Of a DNA stretch of 42,145 bases, positions 1 to 8,962 are shown piece after piece. Source of the stretch: Pseudomonas sp. RGM2987 (GTDB lineage Bacteria > Pseudomonadota > Gammaproteobacteria > Pseudomonadales > Pseudomonadaceae); assembly GCF_022952855.1 (NCBI RefSeq), contig NZ_JALJDX010000176.1, positions 1-42,145 of the forward strand, read 5' to 3'. The position numbers were made by a program, and so were the translations under genes. Numbering within the stretch: position 1 is the first letter of the stretch; every line of letters starts with the position of its first letter. The notes below the pieces were generated by a model. It worked only from the letters and a program-made list of their open reading frames with translations. It was not told the DNA's origin and searched no databases.

Positions 1-40
1 GCGTAGTGTCAGGCAATGAAATTGCCACTGATACACCGCA

Positions 41-63
41 TTCGCGAGCAAGCCCGCTCCCAC
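41..63. repeat. REP element, family A (single unit)
   Basis: One copy of the TTCGCGAGCAAGCCCGCTCC element that recurs across the window. It lies downstream of the DUF3392 gene. Its left flank (TGTCAGGCAA, then ACACCGCA) matches the flank of the family A unit at the other end of the window in opposite orientation, so the conserved unit is longer than the palindromic core. Probably half of an inverted pair whose partner lies outside the window. Confidence 0.85.
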
Positions 64-87
64 ATTTGTTCTATGGTGTAGCTGGGA

Positions 88-411
88 TCAGCGGCGATCC
101 GCCACCACCCCAATCAGCACCAACACCACCAGCAGCACCGGCGCCAGGCTGTAGTTGTTGAACTGGCTCAATCCCTTGACCACCCACGGCGTGGCATAGA
201 TCAAAGCCGCGCCGCTGCCGATCATGCACAGCAGGGCGATCAGCGGCACGCGCAGGGCGCCAGCGATGCTGCCCAGGCGTTGTTCGACCCAACCCTTGAT
301 GTCGGCGCCAAACAGCACCAGCAGGCAACCGACCAGCGCCAGGGAGATTTCCGACAGGTTGCTGCGGCTCCAGCGGGACACGGTGGCGAGCAGGTCGAGT
401 ACCAGATCCAT
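88..411 (-). CDS. DUF3392 family inner-membrane protein
   Basis: A 107-residue protein starting MDLVLDLLATVSRW. Three hydrophobic stretches at about residues 24-42, 55-75 and 91-104 suggest a small integral membrane protein. The family is known only as DUF3392 and has no assigned function. The start is chosen because AAGGAAA lies just upstream of the ATG. The same frame stays open well into hemW, but that extension overlaps hemW and has no membrane-protein character. The gene begins 17 bp after the hemW stop, so it is probably the last gene of the hemW operon. Confidence 0.8.
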   Translation of the reverse strand: MDLVLDLLATVSRWSRSNLSEISLALVGCLLVLFGADIKGWVEQRLGSIAGALRVPLIALLCMIGSGAALIYATPWVVKGLSQFNNYSLAPVLLVVLVLIGVVADRR

Positions 412-428
412 GGGGTTTCCTTGTGTGA

Positions 429-1628
429 TTAGCTCAAAAATTTCTGCAGCAGGTCGTTGAGAAACAGCTGTCCGCGCTCGGTGGCCGCCAGACGTGACGG
501 TTCGACCTGCAACAAGCCGCTTTGTTCGGCCTCGCGCCGGCCTTCGGCCAGGCTTTGCAGGGGCAAGCCGGTACGCTGCGGATACAGCCGCGCTTCCACG
601 CCCTGGGTCAGGCGCAGGGCGTTCATCAGGAATTCGAACGGCAGCTCTTCGTTGGCCAGGGTTTTCTCGCCGGCCAGGAAGCGTTTGGCTGGGTTGAGGT
701 AGTCCTTGGGCAGACGGGTCTTCCAGGTGCGCACGATGCGCCCGTCCGGATGGCTGAGCTTGCCGTGGGCACCGGCGCCGATGCCGATGAAGTCGCCGAA
801 GCTCCAATAATTGAGATTATGCCGCGCCGCCCGGCCGGGTTGCGCGTACGCCGAGACTTCGTATTGGGCGTAGCCGTGTTCGGCCAGCAGTGCTTGCCCG
901 GCCTCCTGGATATCCCACAGCGTGTCGTCTTCCGGCAGCGTCGGCGGCTGGTTCCAGAACACCGTGTTTGGCTCCAGTGTCAGCTGGTACCAGGACAGGT
1001 GCGTCGGCTTCAGGGCGATGGCTTGGCGCAAGTCGCTCAAGGCATCATCCAGGGATTGATCGGGCAGGCCGTGCATCAGGTCCAGGTTGAAGTTGTCGAA
1101 CCCGGCCTGACGGGCCATACCCGCGGCGCGCACGGCTTCGTCGCCGTTGTGGATCCGGCCCAAGGCCTCAAGCTTGGCCTGCTGGAAGCTCTGGATGCCG
1201 ATAGACAGGCGATTGATGCCCAACGCCCGGTAAGCGACGAATTTCTCTTGCTCGAACGTACCGGGGTTTGCTTCCAAGGTGATTTCAATGTCCGGGGCGA
1301 ACGGTATGCGTGCTTCGACGCCCTTGAGCAATCGGCCCAGCGCCCGGGCGCTGAACAGGCTGGGAGTGCCGCCACCGAAAAAGATCGAACTCAGTACCCG
1401 GCCATGCACCCCGTGCAGGTCCTGGTCGAGGTCGGCCAGCAAGGCGTCGACGTATTCCTCTTCCGGCAGCTGGGGGCTGGCGGTGTGGGAATTGAAGTCG
1501 CAATACGGGCATTTACGTACGCACCACGGGATGTGGATGTACAACGCCAGGGGCGGCAGCACCGGCAACGGCGCCCGAGGCGTCTGTGCGCCGCCATGAA
1601 TCAGCGGCGCGGGAGCGTCATTGCTCAT
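429..1628 (-). CDS. hemW: HemW, radical SAM heme chaperone
   Basis: A 399-residue radical SAM protein. The iron-sulfur ligands are Cys36, Cys40 and Cys43 in [11 protein letters not shown]. The residue after the CxxxCxxCx motif is Phe rather than the Cys of coproporphyrinogen dehydrogenase HemN, which points to HemW, a heme-binding protein thought to deliver heme, and not to HemN. The glycine motif FFGGGTPS follows at about residue 84, and a HemN C-terminal domain is present. The start codon overlaps the rdgB stop by 4 bp (ATGA), so the two are translationally coupled. The older label 'oxygen-independent coproporphyrinogen III oxidase' is probably wrong for this protein. Confidence 0.93.
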   Translation of the reverse strand: MSNDAPAPLIHGGAQTPRAPLPVLPPLALYIHIPWCVRKCPYCDFNSHTASPQLPEEEYVDALLADLDQDLHGVHGRVLSSIFFGGGTPSLFSARALGRLLKGVEARIPFAPDIEITLEANPGTFEQEKFVAYRALGINRLSIGIQSFQQAKLEALGRIHNGDEAVRAAGMARQAGFDNFNLDLMHGLPDQSLDDALSDLRQAIALKPTHLSWYQLTLEPNTVFWNQPPTLPEDDTLWDIQEAGQALLAEHGYAQYEVSAYAQPGRAARHNLNYWSFGDFIGIGAGAHGKLSHPDGRIVRTWKTRLPKDYLNPAKRFLAGEKTLANEELPFEFLMNALRLTQGVEARLYPQRTGLPLQSLAEGRREAEQSGLLQVEPSRLAATERGQLFLNDLLQKFLS

Positions 1629-2221
1629 GGAAGATCCAGGCGCTGACGCAGCAGGGCCATGGCGCGGGCGCGGTGGCTCAACTGGTTTTTCTCCACCGGG
1701 CCAAGTTCTGCGCTGGAGCAGTTGCGCTCCGGCACCCAGAACAGCGGGTCGTAGCCAAAGCCGTGTTCGCCACTGGCCTCGGTGAGGATGCGCCCGTGCC
1801 AGAGGCCTTCGCAGAGGATCGGCAACGGGTCATCGGCATGCCGCACCAGGGCCAGCACGCAGACGAACTGCGCGCCGCGTTGGGCTTCAGGCACGTCCTT
1901 GAGGGCTTCAAGCAGCTTGGCGTTGTTCGCCGCGTCGCCTCTGCCGTCGGCGTAGCGGGCCGAATAGATGCCCGGCGCACCGCCGAGAAAATCCACTGCC
2001 AGCCCGGAGTCGTCGGCCAGCGCCGGCAGGCCGGAGATGCGCGCGGCGTTACGCGCCTTGAGGATCGCGTTCTCGACGAACGACAGGCCGGTTTCTTCAG
2101 GCTCCACCTGGCTGAACTCGCCGATCGAGCGCAACTGCACCGACCCGCCGAGCATGGCCTGGAGCTCCTTGAGTTTGCCGGCGTTGTGGCTGGCGAGTAC
2201 GAGTTGGGTGAGGTTCATCAT
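1625..2221 (-). CDS. rdgB: RdgB, dITP/XTP pyrophosphatase
   Basis: A 198-residue Ham1/RdgB protein. The N-terminus carries the nucleotide-binding motif [14 protein letters not shown], and [23 protein letters not shown] forms the active site. It hydrolyses non-canonical purine triphosphates (dITP, XTP) to monophosphates and so keeps them out of DNA. It overlaps the upstream DUF4426 gene by 4 bp and hemW downstream by 4 bp. Two ATGs lie in tandem at the start; the first is used here because it gives the ATGA coupling. Confidence 0.95.
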   Translation of the reverse strand: MMNLTQLVLASHNAGKLKELQAMLGGSVQLRSIGEFSQVEPEETGLSFVENAILKARNAARISGLPALADDSGLAVDFLGGAPGIYSARYADGRGDAANNAKLLEALKDVPEAQRGAQFVCVLALVRHADDPLPILCEGLWHGRILTEASGEHGFGYDPLFWVPERNCSSAELGPVEKNQLSHRARAMALLRQRLDLP

Positions 2222-2652
2222 TCGCCGGGGAACAGTTCCTGGTTGAAGTTGAGGGTGTTGATCTTGTCGCCGGTCTGCACCTTGATTTCAAAGGTGCGGG
2301 TCTCCTGCTGGTCCACCGGATACTGGGCGATGTAATAGATCGCGCCTTGCTCGATGACCTGGCGGAACGTCAGCGGGACCGTCTTGCTGGTCAGGTCCTT
2401 GATCGTGCCGCTGACTTGGGCCATCAAGGGCTTGCCGTCCTTGATCAGCGATACATTGATCACCCCCTGGTTCTTGCTGCGCACCAGCTCGGCGGCCTTG
2501 GCGATGTCCGGCGTCAGGAAGGTGGAGTTGAACGTGTTGTAGTGCACGGTGACGTCGCCGAACACTTCCTTGCGCTCGGCCTTGATGACGTCCGCGGCCA
2601 TGGCGCCGGCGCAGAGGCAGGCTGAAATGAGGAACAACGCTAGACGTTTCAT
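2218..2652 (-). CDS. DUF4426 exported protein
   Basis: A 144-residue protein with a clear Sec signal peptide (positive MKR, hydrophobic core, AMA before the cut at about residue 19), so it is periplasmic. The mature part is a beta-rich domain with no catalytic motif that I recognise. It matches the DUF4426 family, found between metW and rdgB in pseudomonads. It is 24 bp from metW and overlaps rdgB by 4 bp, so it is co-transcribed with both. Function unknown. Confidence 0.85.
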   Translation of the reverse strand: MKRLALFLISACLCAGAMAADVIKAERKEVFGDVTVHYNTFNSTFLTPDIAKAAELVRSKNQGVINVSLIKDGKPLMAQVSGTIKDLTSKTVPLTFRQVIEQGAIYYIAQYPVDQQETRTFEIKVQTGDKINTLNFNQELFPGE

Positions 2653-2676
2653 GTGGCGCTCCTGTCAGGGCCGGGT

Positions 2677-3297
2677 TTACACCGCGACCTGGTAATCGGA
2701 GAGGCTCGGGCTACTGACCCGATAGATGCCTATCTCACCTAACAGATTAGGCCATAGCTTGCTGGCCCACCCGTGGCGGTGCTGCTGGTCCACGGCCAGG
2801 CGATCGATGACCTTGGCTTCGCGTTCGCGGCACAACGCCTCGAAATCCTCGAAGGTGCAGAAGTGGATGTTCGGGGTGTTGTACCAGGTGTACGGCAAGA
2901 AATCCGACACCGGCATCCGCCCCTTGCTCGCCAGGTACCAGCGGCAGCGCCAATGGCCGAAGTTGGGGAAGGTGATGATGCATTGCCGTCCGACCCGCAG
3001 CATTTCGTCGAGGATCCTGTCCGGGTAATGCACCGCTTGCAGGGCCTGGGTCATGACCACGACGTCGAAGCTGTTGCTGGCAAAGTTGCCCAGGCCCTTG
3101 TCCAGGTCCTGCTCGATGACGTTGATACCCTTGGCGACGCATTCGGCGATGTTGTCCGGGTCGTTTTCCAGGCCGTAGCCGCTGACTTGCTTGTTGTCGC
3201 GCAGCCAGGTCAGCAGTTCGCCGTTGCCGCAGCCCAGGTCGAGCACGCGGCTGCCGGCGGGGATCCATTCCTGGATGATGTCCAGATCGGCTCTCAT
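2677..3297 (-). CDS. metW: MetW, methionine biosynthesis methyltransferase-like protein
   Basis: A 206-residue protein with the SAM-binding loop VLDLGCGNGE at about residues 18-27. The middle (VVVMTQALQAVHYPDRILDEMLRVG) is typical of class I methyltransferase folds. MetW is almost always encoded beside MetX and is needed for homoserine acylation in several proteobacteria. Its own reaction is not firmly established. The start lies 7 bp after the metX stop, so the pair form one operon. Confidence 0.93.
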   Translation of the reverse strand: MRADLDIIQEWIPAGSRVLDLGCGNGELLTWLRDNKQVSGYGLENDPDNIAECVAKGINVIEQDLDKGLGNFASNSFDVVVMTQALQAVHYPDRILDEMLRVGRQCIITFPNFGHWRCRWYLASKGRMPVSDFLPYTWYNTPNIHFCTFEDFEALCREREAKVIDRLAVDQQHRHGWASKLWPNLLGEIGIYRVSSPSLSDYQVAV

Positions 3298-3304
3298 GGC
3301 GTCC

Positions 3305-4444
3305 TCACAGCGTAATACGGTTCATGTAGTTGCCGAACGCCTGCAAATAGCGCGGGATCGGCATCAAAAAGGCGTCGTGGCCCTGGGGCGCATCGATTTC
3401 CAAATAGCAGACGTCCTTGCGCGCGGCCATCAGCGCGTCCACCAGTTCCCGGGAACGGGCCGGGGAGAAACGCCAGTCGGTGGTGAATGACATCACGCAA
3501 AACCTGGCCGTGGCACTGGCGAAGGTTTTCGCCAGGTCATCGTCGAAGTTCGCCGCCGGGTCGAAGTAGTCCAGGGCCTTGGTCATCAGCAGGTAGGTGT
3601 TGGCGTCGAAGCGCCCGGAAAACTCCTCGCCCTGGTAGCGCAGGTAGCTCTCCACCTGGAACTCGACGCTGTGGAAGTCGTAGTTGAGCTTTTCACTCTT
3701 GAGCCCGCGGCCGAATTTCTCGCCCATGGAGTCGTCGGACAGGTAGGTGATGTGCCCGACCATCCGCGCCAGCATCAGCCCGCGCTTGGGGATCACACCA
3801 TGCTCCTGGAACGAACCGCCATGGAACTCCGGGTCGGTGAGGATCGCCTGGCGCGCCACTTCGTTGAAGGCGATGTTCTGCGCCGACAGCTTGGGGGCCG
3901 AGGCGATTGCCAGACAGTGACGCACGCGGTCCGGGTAGGTGATGGTCCATTGGAGGGCCTGCATGCCGCCCAGGCTGCCGCCGATGACGGCGGCCCATTG
4001 GTGGATGCCGAGACGGTCGGCCAGGCGCGCCTGGCTGTGGACCCAGTCTTCCACGGTGAGCACCGGGAAATCGGCACCGTAGGGCTTGCCGGTGTCCGGG
4101 TTGAGGCTGCTGGGGCCGGTGGAGCCGTTGCAGCCGCCGAGGTTGTTCAGGCTGACCACGAAGAACCGGTTGGTATCGATGGGCTTGCCGGGGCCGATGC
4201 AACTGTCCCACCAGCCGGGCTTGCGCTCGTCGACGCTGTGGTAACCGGCGGCATGATGGTGTCCCGACAGGGCGTGGCAAATCAGCACGGCATTGCTCGC
4301 GCTGGCGTTCAGCGTGCCGTAGGTTTCGTAGATCAGGTCATAGGCTGGTAACGAACGACCGCAGGCCAGGGCCAGGGGCTCGCTGAAATGCGCCACTTGC
4401 GGCGTAACCAGACCAACGGAATCGGGGGGAAAGGCAGCTGGCAT
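3305..4444 (-). CDS. metX: MetX, homoserine O-succinyltransferase
   Basis: A 379-residue alpha/beta-hydrolase-fold acyltransferase. The nucleophile elbow GGSLGGMQA gives Ser157. Asp323 (FTTDWRF) and His356 (QGHDAFL) complete the triad. It acylates L-homoserine in the first committed step to methionine. From family knowledge the Pseudomonas enzyme uses succinyl-CoA, although the sequence family is shared with acetyl-transferring MetX; substrate choice is inferred. It is the first gene of the metX-metW-DUF4426-rdgB-hemW run, and the REP-bearing gap upstream separates it from yggT. Confidence 0.93.
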   Translation of the reverse strand: MPAAFPPDSVGLVTPQVAHFSEPLALACGRSLPAYDLIYETYGTLNASASNAVLICHALSGHHHAAGYHSVDERKPGWWDSCIGPGKPIDTNRFFVVSLNNLGGCNGSTGPSSLNPDTGKPYGADFPVLTVEDWVHSQARLADRLGIHQWAAVIGGSLGGMQALQWTITYPDRVRHCLAIASAPKLSAQNIAFNEVARQAILTDPEFHGGSFQEHGVIPKRGLMLARMVGHITYLSDDSMGEKFGRGLKSEKLNYDFHSVEFQVESYLRYQGEEFSGRFDANTYLLMTKALDYFDPAANFDDDLAKTFASATARFCVMSFTTDWRFSPARSRELVDALMAARKDVCYLEIDAPQGHDAFLMPIPRYLQAFGNYMNRITL

Positions 4445-4530
4445 CGACCCTGCTCTCGTTGAAATGAGGCGTAAGTCTAAAGACCGCTGGGGTTAGCGGC
4501 AAGCGAAGGCGCAACCGGGGAATCCAACGA

Positions 4531-4698
4531 TGGCGAGGGGATTTATCTGTGGCGAGGGGATTTATCCCCGCTGGGCTGCGAAGCAGCCCTGAAACCTGAA
4601 CATGCTGTATATCAGGCTGACCGAGTTGCCTGCTTTGGGGCCGCTTCGCGGCCCAGCGGGGATAAATCCCCTCGCCACAGGTAATCCCCTCGCCACAG
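4531..4698. repeat. REP pair, family C, with truncated outer copies
   Basis: Most of the 272-bp metX-yggT gap. A full unit at about 4548-4575 (TGTGGCGAGGGGATTTATCC then CCGCTGGG) faces its inverted copy at about 4652-4680. Each full copy has a truncated copy on its outer side (4531-4545 and about 4683-4697). The flanks match family B elements elsewhere in the window, but the central palindrome is GGGGATTTATCCCC instead of GGGAGCTTGCTCCC. The transcript could fold into a long hairpin. Confidence 0.88.
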
Positions 4699-4716
4699 AG
4701 AGTCCTGCGGGGTGCT

Positions 4717-5307
4717 TTAAATCAGCAGGCGCAGGATCTCCGGCATCATGGTCAACGCCGCCAGGTTGTTGATCACCAGCATGTCGAGCAGCTTGAGCAC
4801 CATGAACGCCAGGATCGGTGAGATATCCAGGCCGCCGAGGTTCGGCACGATGCGGCGGAACGGCGCCAGGGCCGGCTCGCAGATCTGGTTCACCAGCTCG
4901 GCGCCCGGATTGTGGCTGCCCGGGGCGACCCACGACAGGATCACACTGATGATCAGGGCGAAGAAGAAAATCTTCAGGAACAGCGCCGTCACGCCGATGA
5001 TCGACCAGATCAGCAATTGCAGCGGGTTGCCGGTGGTGCCGTAGGTCAGCAGCAGCGTCAGGGCCATCAGCGCCATTTGCACCAGGATCGCCAGGATTAG
5101 CGACGACATGTCCAGGCCGAACAGGCTCGGGATGATCCGGCGCAGCGGCTTGAGCAGGGGCTGGGTGGCCTTGACGATGAACTGGCATAGCGGGTTGTAG
5201 AAGTTGGCGCGCACCAGTTGCAGCACGAAGCGCAGCAGCACGATCAGCAGGTACAGGCTGCCCAGGGTTTGCAGGACGTAGACCGCTGCAGTGTTCAATC
5301 CAATCAT
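4717..5307 (-). CDS. yggT: YggT family membrane protein
   Basis: A 196-residue protein with two YGGT repeats. Each has a hydrophobic segment followed by a conserved patch (LCQFIVKATQPLLKPLRRIIP, then the matching stretch ending FRRIVP). Four or more membrane segments are expected. The gene commonly sits beside proC and yggS, as here (10 bp from proC). The family has been linked to osmotic tolerance and membrane or division-related roles, but no molecular activity is settled. Confidence 0.9.
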   Translation of the reverse strand: MIGLNTAAVYVLQTLGSLYLLIVLLRFVLQLVRANFYNPLCQFIVKATQPLLKPLRRIIPSLFGLDMSSLILAILVQMALMALTLLLTYGTTGNPLQLLIWSIIGVTALFLKIFFFALIISVILSWVAPGSHNPGAELVNQICEPALAPFRRIVPNLGGLDISPILAFMVLKLLDMLVINNLAALTMMPEILRLLI

Positions 5308-5317
5308 GAATGGCTCC

Positions 5318-6136
5318 TTATTGGCCCAGTTGTTCGGCCATTTCGGCCGAGCGGTGCGCGGCGGCGCCGAGTGCTTTTTCCACCAGGGCTTCGAAGCCCC
5401 CGGCCTGGAACGATTTGATGGCGGCTTCGGTGGTGCCGGCCGGTGAAGTCACCCGGCGGCGTAACTCGGCGGCATCGACGTCACTGGAGACCACCATGTG
5501 CGCCGCGCCGAGGGCGGTTTGCGCAGTCAGCTGGGCAGCAATTTCCCGTGGCAGGCCGAGTTTTTCGCCGGCGGCGGTCATGGCTTCGACCAGCAGGAAG
5601 AAGTACGCCGGGCCTGAACCGGATACGGCGGTGACGGCGTCCAGTTGCTGCTCGGTCTCCAGCCACAGCGCCAGGCCTACGGCCGACAGCAGCTCTTCTG
5701 CCTGTTGGCGCTGTTCGGCACTGACCTGCGCCGTCGCGAACAGACCACTGACGCCCTGGCGCAACAACGCCGGGGTGTTGGGCATGCAGCGCACGATCGG
5801 TTGCTCGCCGAGCCAGTTGTTCATGCTGGCGCAGGTGATCCCGGCGGCAATCGAGACTACCAGTTGCCCGGGCTTGAGGCTCGGGCGCAGGGCTTGGCAC
5901 ACCGACTTCATCGCTTGTGGCTTGACCGCCAGCACGATGACGTCGGCGCCGTCGATAGCCTGGGCGTTGTCGGCGAAGGTTTCGATGCCGTGCTCGGCGC
6001 TCACTCGGGCGCGGGTCTCGTCACCCGGATCGCTGGCGCGGATCTGCGCAGCGTCCAGGCCCTTGGCCCGCAGGCCACCGATCAGGCTAGCGGCCATGTT
6101 GCCGGCGCCGATGAAGGCAATACGCGTGTTGCTCAT
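5318..6136 (-). CDS. proC: ProC, pyrroline-5-carboxylate reductase
   Basis: A 272-residue enzyme for the last step of proline synthesis (pyrroline-5-carboxylate to proline with NAD(P)H). The Rossmann motif FIGAGNMAASLIGGL is at the N-terminus, GSGPAYFFLLVEAM marks the dimerisation domain, and VTSPAGTTEAAI is near the C-terminus. The frame is open 33 bp further upstream, but the start MSNTRIAF is preferred because an AAGGA ribosome site precedes it and it gives the normal family length. Lies between yggS and yggT in one operon. Confidence 0.95.
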   Translation of the reverse strand: MSNTRIAFIGAGNMAASLIGGLRAKGLDAAQIRASDPGDETRARVSAEHGIETFADNAQAIDGADVIVLAVKPQAMKSVCQALRPSLKPGQLVVSIAAGITCASMNNWLGEQPIVRCMPNTPALLRQGVSGLFATAQVSAEQRQQAEELLSAVGLALWLETEQQLDAVTAVSGSGPAYFFLLVEAMTAAGEKLGLPREIAAQLTAQTALGAAHMVVSSDVDAAELRRRVTSPAGTTEAAIKSFQAGGFEALVEKALGAAAHRSAEMAEQLGQ

Positions 6137-6172
6137 GACAGGTCCTTGATTAGAGAGATGAGTCGGCATGGC

Positions 6173-6862
6173 TTAAGGCTGGTTGCTGTAGTCGCGGGCA
6201 CCGAACAGCGCCGTACCGATGCGCACCCAGGTTGCGCCCTGGGCGATGGCGGATTCGAGGTCGTGGCTCATGCCCATGGACAGCGTGTCCAGGGGCAGCG
6301 CCAGGCTGGCTTGCAGGCGCTGGACCGTCGCGAAAGCCGCGTCCTGGGCGGCTCGCTCGTCGGTCGGCTCGGGAATCGCCATCAACCCGCGCAGCTTCAG
6401 GCGTGGCAAGGCGCTGATGGCGTCGGCGAGGGCCGGGAGGTCCGCCGGGGTGCAGCCGGATTTGCTGGCTTCGCCGCTGACGTTGACCTGGATGCAGATG
6501 TTCAGCGGCGGCAAGCCGTCCGGGCGTTGCTCGGACAGGCGTTGGGCAATTTTCAGGCGATCCACGGAGTGCACCCAGTCGAAATGTTCGGCGATAGCGC
6601 GTGTCTTGTTCGATTGAATGGGGCCGATGAAGTGCCAGATCAAGGGCAGGTCGGTCAGCTCGGCCTGCTTGCCCAGCGCTTCTTGCAGGTAGTTCTCGCC
6701 GAAGTCCCGCAGGCCGGCGGCATAGGCTTCGCGCACGGCGTCGGCGGGCTTGGTCTTGCTCACGGCCAGCAACTGCACGCTATTGGCGGGACGTCGGGCG
6801 GCCTGCTCTGCGGCGTGGATACGCGAACTAACCTGAGCAATGTTGTCTGCTATCGTGGACAT
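6173..6862 (-). CDS. yggS: YggS/PLPBP, pyridoxal phosphate homeostasis protein
   Basis: A 229-residue TIM-barrel PLP-binding protein. The PLP lysine is Lys36 in LLAVSKTKPAD. Other family marks are DFGENYLQEA, WHFIGPIQSNK and SMGMSHDLESAI. It has no known catalytic activity and buffers or delivers PLP. It is divergent from pilT across a 56-bp gap, the same arrangement as in P. aeruginosa, and heads the yggS-proC-yggT operon. Confidence 0.94.
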   Translation of the reverse strand: MSTIADNIAQVSSRIHAAEQAARRPANSVQLLAVSKTKPADAVREAYAAGLRDFGENYLQEALGKQAELTDLPLIWHFIGPIQSNKTRAIAEHFDWVHSVDRLKIAQRLSEQRPDGLPPLNICIQVNVSGEASKSGCTPADLPALADAISALPRLKLRGLMAIPEPTDERAAQDAAFATVQRLQASLALPLDTLSMGMSHDLESAIAQGATWVRIGTALFGARDYSNQP

Positions 6863-6918
6863 AAAGAAGCGCCAGCGGGTCTGAGGTTCGCGGCATTCTA
6901 CTGGAATTGGGGAGCGCT

Positions 6919-7953
6919 ATGGATATCACTGAACTGCTGGCGTTCAGCGCCAAACAGGGGGCCTCGGACCTGCATTTGTCCGCCGGGCTGCCGCCGATGA
7001 TCCGCGTGGATGGCGATGTACGGCGGATCAACCTGCCGGCGCTGGATCACAAGCAGGTGCATGAGTTGATCTACGACATCATGAACGACCGGCAACGAGT
7101 AGATTACGAAAAGTTTCTGGAAACCGACTTTTCCTTCGAGGTGCCGGGCCTGGCACGGTTTCGGGTCAACGCGTTCAATCAGAATCGCGGCGCAGGTGCG
7201 GTGTTCCGGACCATTCCGTCGAAAGTCCTGACTATGGAAGACCTGGGCATGGGCGAGGTGTTTCGCAAAATCACCGAGGCGCCTCGCGGGCTGGTGCTGG
7301 TGACCGGGCCGACCGGTTCAGGCAAGTCCACCACCCTGGCGGCGATGATCGACTACCTCAACAGCCACAAGCACCACCACATCCTCACCATCGAAGACCC
7401 CATCGAATTCGTCCACGAACCGCGCAAGTGCCTGATCAACCAGCGCGAAGTGCATCGCGACACCCAGGGCTTTTCCACCGCCCTGCGCTCGGCCCTGCGC
7501 GAAGACCCGGACGTAATCCTGGTGGGGGAGATGCGCGACCTGGAAACCATCCGCCTGGCACTGACCGCCGCGGAAACCGGGCACCTGGTGTTCGGCACCC
7601 TGCACACCACCTCGGCGGCCAAGACCATCGACCGGGTGGTGGACGTGTTCCCGGGTGACGAGAAATCCATGGTCCGTTCGATGCTGTCCGAGTCGTTGCA
7701 GGCGGTGGTTTCCCAGACGTTGATCAAGAAGATCGGCGGCGGACGCGTTGCCGCCCACGAGATCATGCTGGGCACCTCGGCGATTCGTAACCTGATCCGC
7801 GAAGACAAGATCGCGCAGATGTACTCGTCGATCCAGACCGGTGGTTCGCTGGGGATGCAGACCCTGGACATGTGCCTGAAGGATTTGGTGACCAAGGGCT
7901 TGATCAGCCGCGAACATGCACGGGAGCGGGCGCGTACGCCGGATAATTTCTAA
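6919..7953 (+). CDS. pilT: PilT, type IV pilus retraction ATPase
   Basis: A 344-residue GspE-family hexameric ATPase that depolymerises pilin to retract type IV pili. Walker A is GPTGSGKST at residues 130-138 (Lys136). The Asp/His boxes are ILTIEDPIEFVH and TGHLVFGTLHTTSA. The retraction-specific AIRNLIRE motif is present near residue 300. The ATG at 6919 is chosen over an upstream TTG in frame because GGGGAG lies 4 bp before it and it gives the P. aeruginosa length. In P. aeruginosa pilU follows directly; here a REP pair and an unrelated convergent gene follow. Confidence 0.95.
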   Translation: MDITELLAFSAKQGASDLHLSAGLPPMIRVDGDVRRINLPALDHKQVHELIYDIMNDRQRVDYEKFLETDFSFEVPGLARFRVNAFNQNRGAGAVFRTIPSKVLTMEDLGMGEVFRKITEAPRGLVLVTGPTGSGKSTTLAAMIDYLNSHKHHHILTIEDPIEFVHEPRKCLINQREVHRDTQGFSTALRSALREDPDVILVGEMRDLETIRLALTAAETGHLVFGTLHTTSAAKTIDRVVDVFPGDEKSMVRSMLSESLQAVVSQTLIKKIGGGRVAAHEIMLGTSAIRNLIREDKIAQMYSSIQTGGSLGMQTLDMCLKDLVTKGLISREHARERARTPDNF

Positions 7954-7969
7954 GGGAAGTCGGCGCGCC

Positions 7970-8101
7970 CCCCTGTGGCGAGGGAGCTTGCTCCCGCTGG
8001 GCCGCGAAGCGGCCCAGAAAAGTGATGGGGTCGCGCGAGTTTCAAATCTTATTGGGCGGCTGCGCCACCCAGCGGGAGCAAGCTCCCTCGCCACAGGGGG
8101 A
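7970..8101. repeat. REP pair, family B
   Basis: Two inverted units, TGTGGCGAGGGAGCTTGCTC with CCGCTGGGCCGCGAAGCGGC following, and the mirror image ending at 8101. They fill the gap between the convergent pilT and NlpC/P60 genes. The position fits a bidirectional terminator or mRNA-stabilising hairpin. Confidence 0.88.
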
Positions 8102-8713
8102 TCAGCGCTGGACGACCCGCAACCCAGCCGGTTCTTTCGGCAGCACCCGCTTGGCAACCACGTAGTGGCTGTCCCAGTACGGTTTGTTCAAGGTGTCGAT
8201 GGTCACCGACTTGCCACGGCGTGGGGCGTGGATGAAGCGGTCGTTGCCCAGGTAGATGGCCACATGATTGACCCGACGGCTCTTGAGCTTGAAGAAAATC
8301 AGGTCGCCAGGCTTGAGATCCTTGCGCTCGACTTTCTCGCCGTGCCCGGCCGCCATGGCATTGGAGGTGCGCGGCAGGTCGAACGTGGCGTCGTTGAAAG
8401 CGTATTTCACCAGCCCACTGCAATCGAAGCCTTTAGTTGGGCTGCTACCGCCCCAACGATAAGGTGTGCCGAGTACATTCACGGCGCGACTCAACACGTT
8501 GCTGCTCGCTTTGGTCGCCATCGGCGGGACCAGCTTGCTGTTGCCGGTGCTCACGGGTAGGACGCTTTGCCTGTTCTTGCTCGAAGGAGCAGAAACATGG
8601 GATTTAGGGGTATAGCCGTTGACGTTGGGAAGACGTTGCTCACGATTGGTGGCGTGGGCGGCCAGTGGCAATAATAGGCAAATGGTTAGCCATGTCTTGA
8701 AAAATGGACGCAT
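8102..8713 (-). CDS. NlpC/P60 (C40) peptidoglycan endopeptidase, exported
   Basis: A 203-residue protein with a signal peptide (MRPFFKTWLT, hydrophobic core, AHA cut at about residue 21), a linker rich in Ser, Pro and Lys, and a C-terminal NlpC/P60 domain. The catalytic Cys is in GFDCSGLVKY, His in VNHVAIYLG, and a further His in FIHAPRRG. Such enzymes cleave gamma-D-Glu-mDAP bonds in stem peptides of the cell wall. The ORF extends 132 bp upstream, but the start at 8713 is where the signal peptide begins. Divergent from the TM2 gene. The 249-bp gap between them is AT-rich near 8741-8765 (a TATAAA on the minus strand at 8745-8750) and otherwise shows no feature I can name. Confidence 0.9.
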   Translation of the reverse strand: MRPFFKTWLTICLLLPLAAHATNREQRLPNVNGYTPKSHVSAPSSKNRQSVLPVSTGNSKLVPPMATKASSNVLSRAVNVLGTPYRWGGSSPTKGFDCSGLVKYAFNDATFDLPRTSNAMAAGHGEKVERKDLKPGDLIFFKLKSRRVNHVAIYLGNDRFIHAPRRGKSVTIDTLNKPYWDSHYVVAKRVLPKEPAGLRVVQR

Positions 8714-8962
8714 TAGGCAGGGCTCATAGAGGTTAGCGCGCAACTTTATAACAGCTTTTTTTGTGGTTCCGAGGCCGTTTGTCGATTCGAAACCCAGGGT
8801 AAAAGCCGCAAAATCGCTGCATATCAGCCCGATTGTCCGACACAACCCCTATGGGACGGGGCTTTCGCCGATTCGTGCGGTCGAGGACCGCTTGTCGGCG
8901 AGACACGTAAAAGTCACAAAAAGTCCGAACAAATTTATCTATCGAGGCAAAAGAGGCCATTC

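Noticed and set aside
88..807. 239-codon version of the DUF3392 gene
   Set aside because: The extra N-terminal 132 residues are hemW read out of frame; the ribosome site and membrane protein begin at 411.
522..1646. 374-codon plus-strand frame opposite hemW
   Set aside because: Shadow of hemW, low-complexity Gly/Gln/Val-rich translation, no ribosome site.
7318..8157. 279-codon minus-strand frame opposite pilT
   Set aside because: Shadow of pilT running through the REP pair; no family resemblance.
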